Shown here piece by piece: positions 31,766 through 43,543 of a stretch of 64,000 bases of DNA. Source of the DNA: Dactylorhiza incarnata (taxonomy: Eukaryota; Streptophyta; Magnoliopsida; Asparagales; Orchidaceae); assembly GCA_033032865.1 (NCBI GenBank), contig JAWHQI010000040.1, positions 8,291,001 to 8,355,000 of the forward strand, in the 5' to 3' direction. Made by a program: the position numbers and the translations under genes. The stretch's first letter is position 1; each line of letters opens with the position of its first letter. Below the pieces are notes generated by a model. That model searched no databases. It was not told where the DNA came from and was given only the letters and a program-made list of their open reading frames with translations.

Positions 31766-32705
31766 TGATTGTCCCGGTCACATTGATCGTTTTGAACCCG
31801 CTCCCAAATCAGCATGGAGTGAACATCCTCAAACATTGGATTTTGGATGTTAGAAAGCTGAGGAGGGATCACGATCTTTTGCGGGGAAAGTTCTCCTTCT
31901 TCAGAAACTTCCACGACATCATTATCTGCGGTCAAAAGAATTTGATGTTTAGCTCAACTGCAGATAGTTCAAAAATAGAAGAGTCCACATAAAAAAGAGT
32001 ACTTGGAAAGAAATCGAGGCCGCAATTACGTAAGGTATCTTCAATATCTTTTGTGACCGCAGGTTCTGTGATCAGCAAAAGGCGGTCTGATCCCCTTAAG
32101 CGCTCGATGTTCATTCTTTCTAACTCCCTTTTCGGCGACCTCTGTCCCTCTTTTCTTCTCCTCTTTAACTCTTCATTGCTAACAAGGATGTCGTCTGTTT
32201 TAATGACGACGATCCCATGTTTTCTTTCTGGAGATCTAGGACGAATAGCTGGCAACGGAAAGAATTCGAGCAGGCACGAAACCATTACCTTACCAGTTCG
32301 CAGGGAAGAGACCGCCTTGGCATGATCTACTGGCGCTTTGCTTATTTTCTCTTCTTGAGAAGCAGAGGTTTTCAACAGAACGCTAGAAAGCGCAGCCTTC
32401 TCCTTCTCGATCTGCCGATCCAGCTTTTTCCCCTTTTCCCCGGAAACTTTCTTGTTCTTCTTCTTTTTCCATACGACAAGCAGAGCTGCTTTTTTCTCCT
32501 CCTTTTTCTTCTCTGCAGCGATCAGAGCAGTTTGTTTTTCTTCTTCTTCTTCTTTCTTTCCGGCAGTAGTCTGCGCTGCCTCCTCTCCTTCTTTCTTTTC
32601 CTTCTCTTCTTTTTCTTTCTTTTCAGCGGCAGTTCACGCTGCCTCCTCTCTTTGTTTCTTCTCCTTCTCTTCTTTTTCTTGCCTTTCAGCGGCAGTCCGG
32701 GCTGT
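31766..32705 (-). pseudogene. H ORF, middle piece
   Basis: Minus-strand coding remnant between S1 and G1. From 32705 down: two to three copies of a roughly 75-bp unit encoding Lys/Glu runs separated by Ala-rich TAAEKK or REEAA, then basic sequence, then a less repetitive part including SNEELKRRRKEGQRSPKRELERMNIERL and SDRLLLITEPAVTKDIEDTLRNCGLDFFPSTLFYVDSS in broken frames. The last open frame (31935 down) ends DQCDRDNQI at the S1 junction and continues in frame at 2084. At least one frameshift and several stops are present. Family unknown. Confidence 0.5.
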
Positions 32706-33159
32706 TGTAACGCCCCTGATTTTTTTGCTATTATTTGGAAATATATTGATGACATCATAATAACGTAAGGTCGTTACGTTATTGCGGAGTTAGCGGTGCG
32801 CCGTCGTTTGCGCGTTTTCGCATCCGATTGGTCAAATCTACCCAGTTTTGAGACTATCCGAAATTGGAAAATTTTACGTTAGGAAATTAGATTATTTAAT
32901 TTTAGAAAGGTTGTTAAAGTTTCGTGGCGTTCTGAGCGAAATTAAAGCCTCTGTGAATTTTCAAAGATTTGTGTTTTTTTACGTCGCCGTAAACTTTGGA
33001 AATTTATTTCTCGAGAACGGCACGTCGGATTTTGATTCTGACTTCACCATTGAATTCGTATCGCCGCCGTCCACTTTTTGTGCGAATTTCATCAAAATTG
33101 GCGTTCGTTTAATTTTTGGTATTACTATAATATTATTATATATTTATAACATTATATAA

Positions 33160-33435
33160 AGTTCCCATGAAACTATAAAGAATTGAAATTTCCTGCCCGT
33201 GAAACTATAAAGTTCACGTTCACGTGAAACTATAAAGTTCACGAGTAATTAATCGTTCTTTCCCGTGAAATTACTTCTTCCTTAACGTGAAATCCATTCT
33301 TTCCCGTGAAATCATTTCTTCCTTAACGTGAAATCCATTTCTTCCCATGAAATCATTTCTTTTTTCACGTGAAATCCATTCCTTCCCGTAAAATGAATTT
33401 CTTCCCGTAAAATCATCTCTTTCACGTGAGATGTA

Positions 33436-33478
<43 letters not shown>
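33160..33478 (+). repeat. CGTGAAAT repeats and ATT microsatellite in G1 5' LTR
   Basis: Imperfect copies of TTCCCGTGAAATCATT and TTAACGTGAAATCCATT followed by (ATT)n. The 3' LTR has a shortened version (53840-53965), so the tract expanded here or shrank there. Confidence 0.8.
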
Positions 33479-34017
33479 CATTATAATTATACTTTATATA
33501 TATAAGTATGACTTCTTCTACCCCGTGAAAAGAAAACCGAGCCCTGTTCATCTTCTTCCCGGACCTTTTTGCGATCTAGCGAGAGGCGTTCTTCCGTTAG
33601 AGTTTCGATCGCCGCCACCGGAGCTCTGGTGCTCGAAATCTTCGCTGGAGCATAGATATGGAAAGCTCTCGCCGAGCTCTTCGCGTGTGCGGTAAGTATT
33701 TTCAGTTTCGTGGATTTTCATTGATGAAGGGTATAGCCCCAATCTTCCTTTTCGTTCCAAAAGTTTCAGAAATTCTTCCTCGAGGTTTTCTATTGGCCGA
33801 TCTGCGACGAGGAGTTGTTCGGAGAACATTTCCGGTGAAAACTAGGCAAGTGGTCGACTAAACCCCTCTTGCGCACTCTTTTTTCCCTTTTACTATTTAT
33901 CTTCCTCGTAGAGAGCTGATTTATAAAGTGTTCTGTTATTCGAGCAAAATTTCTGTAGTAGTATTGTAGAGTACGTCGATTTGGCTAAAGTAAAATTCCT
34001 CCAGATGTTAAGTTAAT

Positions 34018-34193
34018 TCATCGAGTATAGATTCGCCGTATAAATATGTGTATTTCGTCGAGTGTTAATTAGATTCGTCGAGTGATGGATTCATCAAGTG
34101 ATGGAGAATTTGTCGAGTAATAGGTATTCCGTCGAGTGTTTCTAAGTGGATTCGTCGAGTGATTTTAAAATTCGTCGAGTGTCCTCGACAAAT
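34018..34193 (+). repeat. ATTCGTCGAGTG dispersed array in G1 5' LTR
   Basis: Seven or eight copies of a dodecamer (ATTCGTCGAGTG with single-base variants) spaced 15-35 bp apart; the same array is at 54515-54710 in the 3' LTR. It lies in the transcribed part, downstream of the TATA region near 33490. Confidence 0.8.
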
Positions 34194-35420
34194 TTGTTCT
34201 GGAGTTGGGTTTTCTTGCGATTGAGTTTGGGTTTTTCTGAGTTGTCTGTTTTGGTTAGGATTTTGTGAACCACTATTTCCAGTTAGTTGTTTTGGACTGT
34301 GGGTGGACGAAGTGACCACTACCAGTGCTTGCTTTTCTTTCCCTGGACGTGTAGATTGTTGGTTATGTGGGCTGTAACCACCGTCACAGTGCTTTTGTTC
34401 CTTGGATGTATGTTTGGGTCTGATGGTTGGTTGGAAAGAATGTCTCTGCCTCAGGACTGCTTTTAACTGGGATAGTGATTCATTTCTTGGGCAACTCGAT
34501 ACCTTTTCCTTTGAATGTTGTTGGAATGCAATTTGACCGCACCTTGTGCTAGTCTTTCCTTACTTATTGGATGCTAATATTTCTTTATGAGATTTGTTAA
34601 TACTCACAGCTATTCCTAGTGGGTTGGTAACCCCCTTTTTACTAATATTTCTCCTACTCCTTAATTATGATGTCTTGTATGCCTTTGTGCTGAGACATTC
34701 TTTTCTTTTGAATGCCTCAGGTTCGGATCAGTCTCAGGTGAAGTTGATCGAGTTCTGTTTTCTTGAGACTGTTGTAGTGTTTTCTTTACTCTCGCTTTGA
34801 GAGGTAGACTATTGGTTTGTTTTGAGAACTTGTTAAGGTGATGAGTTCGTGTCAGTTGTTGACGCCCATAGCCTGAATTCTTTCTGTGTTAGACTTTGTC
34901 TTGTTATTTTTATGCAACTACTGTTACCCTGCTTTTAGTGCAAATGCTCTTGGGAAGATTTTATGTTAGGATGCATAGTAGATATTTTTCATACAAAAAT
35001 CTGCATAATTCTTCATACATGACATCTCTTTTAAACTACCGTCATCCTACTATTTTAAAGCCCGTAAAAGAAACCTTTTTACCTATGCTAAATCTAGAAG
35101 CTGCATACCATTAGAGTGCTGGTTAGTTCATCACGCTCATGTAGGGTAAATTAAAGTAAATTATGTATTTTCCGCCGCGTAAATTTATATTTTCTTATTT
35201 ATGGACTAGTTGATCCATTAAATCGAGGGACACGATGTTTGAAAACTTTAAACTTAAATTATCTTTTAAACATAATGTTCATGACTTTCTAAAGGAAGAT
35301 GTGAAGGTAGAGCTGCATGAGCGTCTGTAGTTGTCCCCTGCATGACATGACATCATGACGCGTATTTTCTCTTACTCTGACGTATTATTTAACTACGGAG
35401 AAAATGCGGGTTCTGACAGT

Positions 35421-35433
35421 TGGTATCAGAGGG
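35421..35433 (+). other. G1 primer binding site
   Basis: TGGTATCAGAGGG, two bases after the LTR end. Confidence 0.85.
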
Positions 35434-36108
35434 AGGTTTGTTTGACAATTTGGTAGAACGACTTTTTCTGATCAGGTGTTAATTTCCTTGTCTCATTGCA
35501 TACATACATCGAAGTGTCATCCGTACGTCTTGGCTGAAGCATGAACACTACACTCATAAGCATGATAAGAAGTATACGGGGCATATTATGTAATATGGGA
35601 TGCATAAAATGTGTTTGTATATGGATCCTCATAGGTGACAACATGTGACCGTTATGTAGTATGAGATGCATAACACCAGTCCCATGGATGTCCATTAGCT
35701 CAATTTTTATTTTCTTCGTTGCATGCGATATTATGTATTATGGGGTGCATAATATTTCATGCGTACGCCTCTCATAACATGCATAAAGGCTTTTCTTAGA
35801 ATGCATAGCACAACATACACATCATAACATCACATAAAGCACCTGTGCCAAGCTAAAGATTTATATGATGACACTTGTACACACATAATTTGAAATGGAA
35901 ACGTAAACATTCATGCATGTACGTGATATGTACAAGAGTCAAAGGATGATAGTATATCATCCTAAGTTAAAGCATAACATCATTCGCATAAAATCCCAGA
36001 GCAAGGTAGTAGCTAGAGCAAGTGTCTTTTCCTGTTTGGTTCGAGCTAAGTTGAGTAGGCTAGTTCCAAGCTAGGGTTTTGATGAGCCATTTGTTCGTAT
36101 TTATAGAT
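35434..36108 (+). other. G1 leader with three hairpins
   Basis: No gene. Hairpin motifs at 35586-35607, 35652-35673 and 35731-35752, in the same order and with the same flanks as in G3, with a few substitutions. The minus-strand open frame 35426-35695 across them is the antisense of the leader and is not supported. Confidence 0.75.
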
Positions 36109-36490
36109 ATGCTGCCGAGGCATGTTGCGACGAGACTGACTCCCCAATCGGAGGGTGAGTCTTTAGGTGCGCAGAGTGAAGCCATGATCGAGAGTCCGCG
36201 ACAAAGTAATGAGGCTTTGTCAATGCAGTTGGTCGCGATGCAATCACAAATTCAATCGTTGTTGACTGCCGCCGCGGTGCAGCAGCCTGTAGTGCAGGAC
36301 CCTGCAGTGGGTCAGTCTGTGCATGTTCCTCCCGCTCCTCTAGTGCCTCCGGTTCTATTGCCACCAGAGATGAACTTTATATCGCATTTCTAGAGATTAG
36401 GACCTCTTACGTATGACGGAAGAGATGATTTCATGGCATTGGATGATTGGCTAGTCGCCATTGAGGAGATGTTTTCATACTCGGGAATCT
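36109..36490 (+). pseudogene. G1 gag, N-terminal piece
   Basis: Starts MLPRHVATRLTPQSEGES and follows G3 gag: Gln-rich coil (LSMQLVAMQSQIQSLL), PPAPLVPPVLLPPEMNFISHF, a stop at 36391, then LGPLTYDGRDDFMALDDWLVAIEEMFSYSGIS up to the breakpoint at 36490. The rest of the gag domain and the zinc knuckles are missing; the mosaic begins with 5S-like sequence. Confidence 0.85.
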
Positions 36491-36670
36491 CCCATAGTTA
36501 AGCGTGATGAGAAGTGAAAGTACTCCATAGTTAAGCGTGCTTGGGATGGAGTAGTCACGGGATGGGTGACCTCCTGGGAAGTCCCTGCGCTGTCGCTTAA
36601 CTGAAGCATTTCTCATGAAAATGGGGGTTGCGCCCTCCAACAACTCACTGTGCCCAATGGTGGGACAGAG
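36491..36670 (+). repeat. 5S-rRNA-derived unit, degenerate (plus)
   Basis: 36521-36590 matches plant 5S rRNA from about position 45 to 110, with the A-box-like AGTTAAGCGTGCTTGGG and C-box-like GATGGGTGACCTCCTGGGAAGTC. It is flanked by TGATGAGAAG before and TTCTCATGAAAATG after, as in the palindrome arms at 43544-45042. A 15-bp duplicate CCATAGTTAAGCGTG lies at 36492-36506. Interrupted at 36671 by L1. The 5' third of 5S is absent, so it is not a 5S gene. Confidence 0.75.
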
Positions 36671-39600
36671 TGTAACATCCCGATTCGAGCTAGACCCCTT
36701 GTGCGTGTTTTTAGGTCAAGCGAGTTGACTCGGGCTCGGGGTGTAGTGAGGGCCAGGCTTGCACCTGAGCTGGGGAAGTGCATTCGACGAATGCGGCGAG
36801 TACCAGTTCTATTCTTTGTCCTGATGCTTGCTGTAACGGGATCCGAGCCGTCCGGAGAGCATAACTTGAGCGATAAAACTCGAAGGAGGCGTACCGCCTC
36901 GAAGGAATTATAGTACGTACATTAGCTTAAATAACGTGGTCTGCGAATAACATATTTATCCAAAATGGTGAAATTGACCAAACGATCTCGGAATTCACCT
37001 CAGTCAATTTTGTTAGACTCGTGAAACTCATACGAGGCCAACGAAACTGTCCGCGCTCGATTCTGATAAGAATCGGCGAAATTATAACGTTGCTTGCAAA
37101 TAGCTGAATTACCCAAAAATGTGCAATCGAACAAGCGACCTCGCAACCCAGTCGGTCTTGTTAGGCTCGTAATAATAGTATGAGTTCAACGAATTTATCC
37201 GTTCGCGATTCCGACGTCATTTGGACAGTTTTCACGTTTAAGTCAAATTTGGCTGCAAACGTTCCGGAGAGCGTAAAATGAGCAAACAAACTCGGAATCG
37301 ACATTGGATCGTTCCGGTGGGTGCGTATCGGTGAGACGGGCGTAACGAGCCCGCCCGGGACAAATTCCGAGTCCCCTAGAGTGAGATACGAGCGATTGAG
37401 TGTAATAAAATTAAGATAATAATAATAATAATAATAATAATAATCATAATATATTTTATACATATATACACGTAAAAAAAAAACGTTTAGGTTAGAAATC
37501 CTTACCCGACGCCTCCCCTGCTGCTACCTTGACGGCGGAAAAATGAGAGCCAGCCCGATCTTCCCTCTTCGTCTCCTCCGGCGCCGCTCCTCTCGGCGAG
37601 CTTCTTCGGCGCTTCCTCCTCCGATGAGCTCTCCAAACCGCCGCACGGAAACCCCCTCTCCTCCGATCTCTCTCCGGCAAGCTCATGCTCCAACGTAACT
37701 CCACACGGCAAGAAAACTTCCTCTTCTCCCCCTTCTCCTTCTTTCGCTTCCTTCTTACCCCAGTTTGATTTCATCTGTTCCTCATTATGATATTGCAAAA
37801 AGAAATTTGCTTTTGCTGGGGCAAGGAAAAATGGTTGTCTGCTTCATAAGACCCAGCGTATGTCCTCTTTTGTTGTTATGCCTGCTGCTATTTTGTTGTT
37901 GCCGTGGATGCCGCTGCTTTGGGGTCAGATTCATTCAATATTTTTTTGTTTGATCTTACTGCTGCCATACATGTAAATTTAGGAAATTGCCTACTTTTTG
38001 TTGTCTTGGATGCCCGCTGCTTTGGGGTCTGATTCATTCATTTCATATTTTTTTTGAGATCACTCTGCTGCTATGTGCTTTATATGGGGCTGCTCCTTGA
38101 GTCGGTTATTAGGGAAGGGGCTGCCTCTCATCCTTGTTAATTGGGGGCTGTTTTCATGCATTTTGATGGGGGCTGCTTATATACTTCTTGTCTAAATTGG
38201 GGGATGCTATATTTTGTTTTGGTTTGGATTTACAAACCATCAGTTTGGGGGCTGCTATGTTTTGTTTTAGTTTGGATTTACAAACCATCAGTTTGGGGGC
38301 TGCTATGTTTTGTTTTAGTTTGGATTTACAAACCATCTATTGGGGGCTGTTGTTTTATACTCTAAAAAGAGGAGGCTGCTGCTGTATTATTATTATCTGG
38401 GGGTTGTTTTCATGCTACCATGTTGGGGGGCTGCTCTTATAATACCTATTATTTGGGGCTGTTTTCATTCTACCTTATTGTTGGGGGATGCCTTTGCAAT
38501 ACCTTGAAATGTGGGGTCTGTTTCCTTATACTTGTTAATTAGTAATGTTGGCTGATTATATCTTTGATATTTTTGTGGAGCAGGACCCCTTTATTCAGCC
38601 TTGGCCAACTGCCGCCATGCCTCGGAGGAGACCGCCGCGATCGTCGGCCGAAAATCAGGTGACTTCCTCCCCTCTCCCTTGGTGCTAGATCTTTAGATCT
38701 AAATATTAGGAGAGACGTTGAACTCAAAAGAGTTTGATCCAGTGAGTTTCATGAAGTTTCGTAGGAAGAGACCACGCTAGAACTTTCGTTCTAGGGCGCC
38801 GTTCGCCATAATATTATCTTCAATCAACTCCACTCTTCAATACGAAGATTTAGAGCTTGATTTCGTGAAGACTGGTGGTCTGTTGAGGGTGTATTGGAGT
38901 AGAGAAGGTGAAATATTATTTGTAGGTGCTGGAGGGAGAAGATGACAGATGCTGTTCATCTGTCTTGAGTTTTGACCAAATATTATAATTTGGGGTGACG
39001 CGTCTAGATTTGAGGAGTGTAGCTCCCGGAAACTCAGTTTTAGTGACGGCATTGGGAATGTTTATTATCTTATTATTGTGGTATGTTATACACCGTTTGA
39101 ATTGCAAGCACGAATAGGATTGGTAATTATGTACTGGTTGATGTCGAGATCTTCCTAAACTAGATTTAAAGCGATTACTTATACGGTCGTTAAAGGATGA
39201 AGCAACGAGTAATCCTGCGGGAGCGTATAGAAGGATCACCACACTGTAAGCACACCACTGCACGAGAGTTGTGTCAACTTGGTATGGGTAGCATCGGCTA
39301 AGCGTGCAAAATGTGAAAGGTGATAAGACTCCGCTTGGGGGTCCTTGGGTGCTTATGAGCACGGGTGTGCATGGGTTGAGTGGCTTACACATGGTGATGT
39401 ATGGCTTGGTGTGGATTATAAGTTATAGTTATATCTTGTGGTCAAATGTTAAGGACCCGGTTGTTGGGGGCCCTGATTGCTAGTTAGCATCGGTTGATTG
39501 GTATGATGTGAAAAAGAGAAGACTCCTTCGGCGAGTCCTTGGGTGCTTGATAGCACGGGTTATGCATGGAAATTACATGTATGTGCGTGGTTTACACTTG

Positions 39601-40850
39601 GAGGTGTGACGGAACTGGTTGGAGGATTACTTTTGGTTGGGGGACCACTTGTGGCGGGTCTACGGGCTTGCTAGTCGTGACACCGACAGAAACCGGCAGT
39701 TAGACTCTAGACCGGTTGGGTTGGACTCTTGGTGCTCGCCTACCAAAGACCTACTTCCGTGTCTTAAAAGACTTGCGAGGCAAGCAGTACGCAGGGACTC
39801 CGCTATGAACAAAGAGCATTGAGGCGTACAGAGGCCTAAGTCTGGTAGTGTTCATACCCACCTAGTTGTGGAGGAGCCCGGTCCATAATCTCCGTCTGGC
39901 CACGACGCGAGGTGCCTGAGTGGTTAGCTACCCTCGAAAAGTGGGAACTACGAGTCTATGTCGACATAGCAAAATGCATGGGTGAGTTCATCACATCATA
40001 ATCATTGCATTGCATTCATCATTCATAATCATAACATTGCATTGCATCGGGTCCATCATATAAATTAGTATGGGCTCTTTTATATGATGGGTTCCGCTTT
40101 GGAAACCTTAACTTATAAGTTTGTATGAACATTCATATAAGTTAATGTACGATTTGATGCTGCTTACTCTTGTTTACATACACTACTTACTTCTGTACTG
40201 ATACACTGCTAGTATAGATGTACTTTTACATATATGTTGATACCTTTTGCCGTTACTTGCCTTCTTGATGTACTGTTGATATGTTAACTACTAGATTAAG
40301 AATCTCATCGTATCACCTGCTTGTTATATTACTGTTTATATTGCAACTTTTCTTCCTTTCCTCCCGCCCGGTGCCTTGGAGTCGCCGGGGGAGCGGATGG
40401 GAAGCCACTTAGTCTTTATGACTAACGGTTGTTGCATCCCTCTTTTTAGGAGCACACTTAGTTGGTGTAGCAGCGTTCATCACAGGAGGCCAGCCTGGGC
40501 AGGTGTGCAGGGTCGGTGACTATGGTACCTTGGATGTCGTCAGTGGTAGAGGTGAGCGAGTGGTTTGAGATGTAGCCCTCGGGGCATTTAGCTTGTTCCT
40601 CTGATGATTTGCAGGAGCTTGTGTAGCTTTTGCCTTTCTTTGTACTGTTCTGGACATTATTACTTATTGTGAACCTATGGCTTTAATGTTTTCTTTTATT
40701 GATGCGTTGGCGCTGTTCAGTTGGTTTGGCCGGCAGGATAGGCGTCTTGTGGGGGATGCTAGCTCGTGAGCTGGCGCTTCCGCAAGGCGGCTGTCCTGGG
40801 CATAAGACTCCCCTCGGCCGTGTTTTGTGTTCCGGGAGGGGGATCTTACA
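36671..40850 (+). repeat. L1: 4.2 kb LTR, Tekay-like
   Basis: TGTAACATCCCG...GGGATCTTACA, near-perfect short inverted ends, followed by primer site 40853-40865. End regions resemble L2 in opposite orientation (TGTAACATCCC...CTAGACCCC at the start; TCCTCCCGCYCGGTGCCT... near the end). Contains an AAT microsatellite (37416-37443), GC-rich purine/pyrimidine patch (37500-37740), a 48-bp tandem repeat and many GGGGGCTG words. No coding gene; the open frame at 37502-37798 minus is low-complexity. Confidence 0.7.
38195..38345 (+). repeat. 48-bp tandem repeat in L1
   Basis: Almost three copies of a unit beginning GGGGGCTGCTATGTTTTG and ending TTTACAAACCATCAG; the unit is a multiple of three, so it also gives a repeated 16-residue frame, which I regard as incidental. 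Confidence 0.9.
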
Positions 40851-40852
40851 AA

Positions 40853-40865
40853 TGGTATCAGAGGG
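40853..40865 (+). other. L1 primer binding site
   Basis: TGGTATCAGAGGG two bases after the LTR end, showing L1 is a 5' LTR and not a solo LTR. Nothing of its interior follows; by 40873 the sequence is GGGCCAGGACTGTTACA, the end of a 5S-type arm. Confidence 0.8.
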
Positions 40866-40869
40866 AGGT

Positions 40870-40981
40870 TTGGGCCAGGACTGTTACAAAAAGTTTTTTA
40901 TAACAGTCCTGGCCCAAGCCTCACCAGGTCTTGCCGCCCCAGGAACTGCCGGCACCGACGGCCCAGGACCATTCTGGGAGT
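40870..40981. repeat. Tail-to-tail junction of two 5S-type arms
   Basis: GGGCCAGGACTGTTA then CAAAAAGTTTTTTA then TAACAGTCCTGGCCC: a 15-bp stem with a short loop. It then continues as the outer part of a minus-oriented arm (CCAAGCCTCACC... to CATTCTGGGAG) and stops at about 40981. Same junction type as 44311-44370. Confidence 0.75.
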
Positions 40982-43543
40982 GAACTCACCGCAAACCAAA
41001 AACTTGGTGTTCAATCATTCCCCCTCGCTTAAGATGGACACATTCATCAAGGAGTGCCAAATTCCAAATACTAAAACACGTATGCAATTCTTCGCACATC
41101 ACGCATCTTCTTCACTTAGTACGACATCCACTTGATATTAAGTTTCAACAAACGCTATGATCACCTTATAACAAGTCAAGTGCAAGGGCATTCATGCAAA
41201 AGCCACCAACCAATTCCAGTATCAAGTTATGGCAAGATAACTACAAAGGTCAAACATCGTGGATGTTTACCGCTTGACTTGAAATGACATCATGTCCTTT
41301 CGATCCATCAACTACCCAAAAATGATGTTACTAGCTCAAGGATTTAAGCTCAGGAAGCTTTTATGTTTCCAAATAGTTTCCAAATTCCGCACATGAACAT
41401 CCGTCAATGCTTATCAATTTGTTCCAGTGATATTATGAATCGCTATTGAGGTTCAAAGTAAGGTGAATCCATGACTCTGCACCTCGCATGGGTCATAATC
41501 AAATCATTCCCTTCTAATGACACACGCCTCGAGTCAATTGTTACTTTTGTCTACTCCCAGTTCTACTTAGATTTGCACCGGATTCAAAAATTGGTGCTAC
41601 TTGTATCTCATGTTTTAATTCATTTCATTTAAGGGCTCCTAAACCGTGAACATAAACCTTATCCAAGGGTTGGGTTTCGGCACAGAGCCTGCAGAGGACT
41701 GCCTTATCGAGGCAATACAATCACGCGTACACCTACTTGTACGTATAGAGACATATTCATATCTTACTAAATAAGTAAATGCACTTATCGTCAATATTCA
41801 ATTCATGAATCTAATCCTCAATGTTCACGTACTATATAAATAAACAGGATCTAAGGGAAAGCGAAGTCGGAACATAAATAGGCCAATAAACGAAGGGACA
41901 AGCCCCCGCATGTTTTTGGACTAAATTTCTTCCGCCGCCCATATAGTACATTCTTCTCACGTATGGGCACAAACCTTAGGGGTATACCTTCCTCATCTTA
42001 GAGTTTTTACCCTATAGATCCCTGCAACGACGCACTCATATATCAACCGGGATGCATAAGTTTAAATTTGTACGGCGACGACCAAGCTGCATCTCATTGC
42101 AACGAGAGCATGCACAAAGAACATCCAATCTCCCGGTACAATTATATATGTTTGAACTTAACATGAACCAAGGTGCAAGGCTCGAGATGATTTTCCCTTC
42201 GACACGAGTTATGCAGACTACCACAAGTAGGGCATACTTCACATATGATAAACAAAATAAAATCCACTACAAGCGCCCTACCAACCCTGCCAACAATCAT
42301 CCATGGCATGCATGTTTATTTTATAAAAACTTTTATGATTTTAGATCATCAAACAAGTCATATTAATCTTGTCGACTCCATCGCCGAACACTTATTAATT
42401 TCCCAATGCCAAGTAATTACAACACTAAGGGAATGTTCACCACGAATTTCCAAACTCAGGGGTAGTTTATCATCATACCCGCAATGCATGCACAAAACTT
42501 CATTAACTGCCCAGTTATAATGTTATCACAACATAGCTGCATATCCTCAAAGTGTTAATTTTCTACCCTCCTCGTTCCACATAAGCTTAGAACCGTATAG
42601 AGATAATTATCATCCTTAGAATGCTTTCCTCTCTTATAACGCTAATAAAATTGCTATCAACCCAAATATGGCCTTAGCAGTCCGCCTTGCTCAAGGTAAA
42701 CTAGCTTCTCAAGGATCAAAACTTCCAATATCAACAAATTACAAAGATTCTAACTCCTCAAGGGATCCGAGATGGTACAAAACTAGCCCAATAAACGAAG
42801 AGATAAGCCTCCATATCTCTTCGACTGAGTTTCTTTTGCCACCAATATAACACATTCGTCCAAAAGTGAGCCTTCTCTGGATCCGAATTCTTATCGTATC
42901 TTCTCCGTATGAAACCTACTACCTAATAGAAGTGAGAGGTATCGACATACAGAATAAAAAGGCATGCTTGGTGGTCTCTTACAAAGCTAATAATGGACTA
43001 CAAGCACCAATCTCATTGAGATTGCCCTAAACTTTTTTGGGTAAAATGATAATATTACTCCATATCTGGGATAAAAATCTCAGGGTGTGAGTCTCTAGCA
43101 TCTACACTCACGTTAAACTCTTCCCTTAGTCAATCAAGGTCAATTATTGCTTGGTCACATCATCCCCGAGATCGGTATAAGGTTAGGGTATGTCCCAACA
43201 TATTCTGCTAAGTAGACCAAAACGGTATCCTAGTTAGGTTTGCATCAATCCTATGCCAAACCAACTCTAATTGTTGGAATGGGAATACCAATTACTGTCT
43301 CGGAGTGAGCCAGCATTTGTATGTAAGAGTACGAGTTTGGCTTAGGTTGGCACTTTCTATAGGAAAAAGCGGACATACTTATTGTGAATTACGCATGGGC
43401 ACACCACTGCTTCCGCTGCATCAGTTTGTCCGCAAACTGATTTAGCTAGCAGGGGTGGCCTAGTGGTTTAATGGACTTCTTTATCTCAGGATCGTTGCGA
43501 GCTGATACCTACTTTCTTTATCTCAGGATCGTTTATTCTTTTT
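40982..43543. other. Non-coding segment, origin unknown
   Basis: 2.56 kb, AT-rich, no frame above about 100 codons and none with a recognisable domain. A minus-strand polypurine-like AAGCGAGGGGGAATG lies at 41019-41033 near the left edge. It separates two copies of the same arm end and may be leftover retroelement interior or LTR. I see nothing else definable. Confidence 0.3.

Larger units (their letters stand above)
32706..35418 (+). repeat. G1 5' LTR
   Basis: 2713 bp, about 185 bp longer than the 3' LTR, mainly from extra CCCGTGAAAT/AACGTGAAATCC repeats at 33160-33430 and a longer ATT microsatellite (33437-33478). Repeats of ATTCGTCGAGTG lie at 34018-34193. No gene. Confidence 0.9.

Noticed and set aside
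32522..32758. Frames on both strands over the T/C-rich stretch
   Set aside because: The stretch is low-complexity Lys/Glu codons of H on minus; the plus-strand Phe/Ser frames are its shadow and run into the G1 LTR.
33437..33478. CRISPR-like or other regular array
   Set aside because: Simple ATT microsatellite; no CRISPR structure is present anywhere in this eukaryotic sequence.
36521..36590. Possible 5S rRNA gene
   Set aside because: Only about positions 45-110 of 5S are present and the 5' third is missing; the sequence has element-specific substitutions shared with the palindrome arms.
38141..38365. Repeated 16-residue frame in L1
   Set aside because: It is the translation of a 48-bp tandem repeat within an LTR; period divisible by three is enough to explain it.
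39900..39960. Ser-tRNA-like GAGGTGCCTGAGTGGTTAGC in L1
   Set aside because: Only the D-arm part resembles a tRNA; no TPsiC arm follows at the right distance.
43446..43478. tRNA-like GTGGCCTAGTGGTTTAATGG
   Set aside because: Looks like an A box but no matching B box or cloverleaf could be found downstream.
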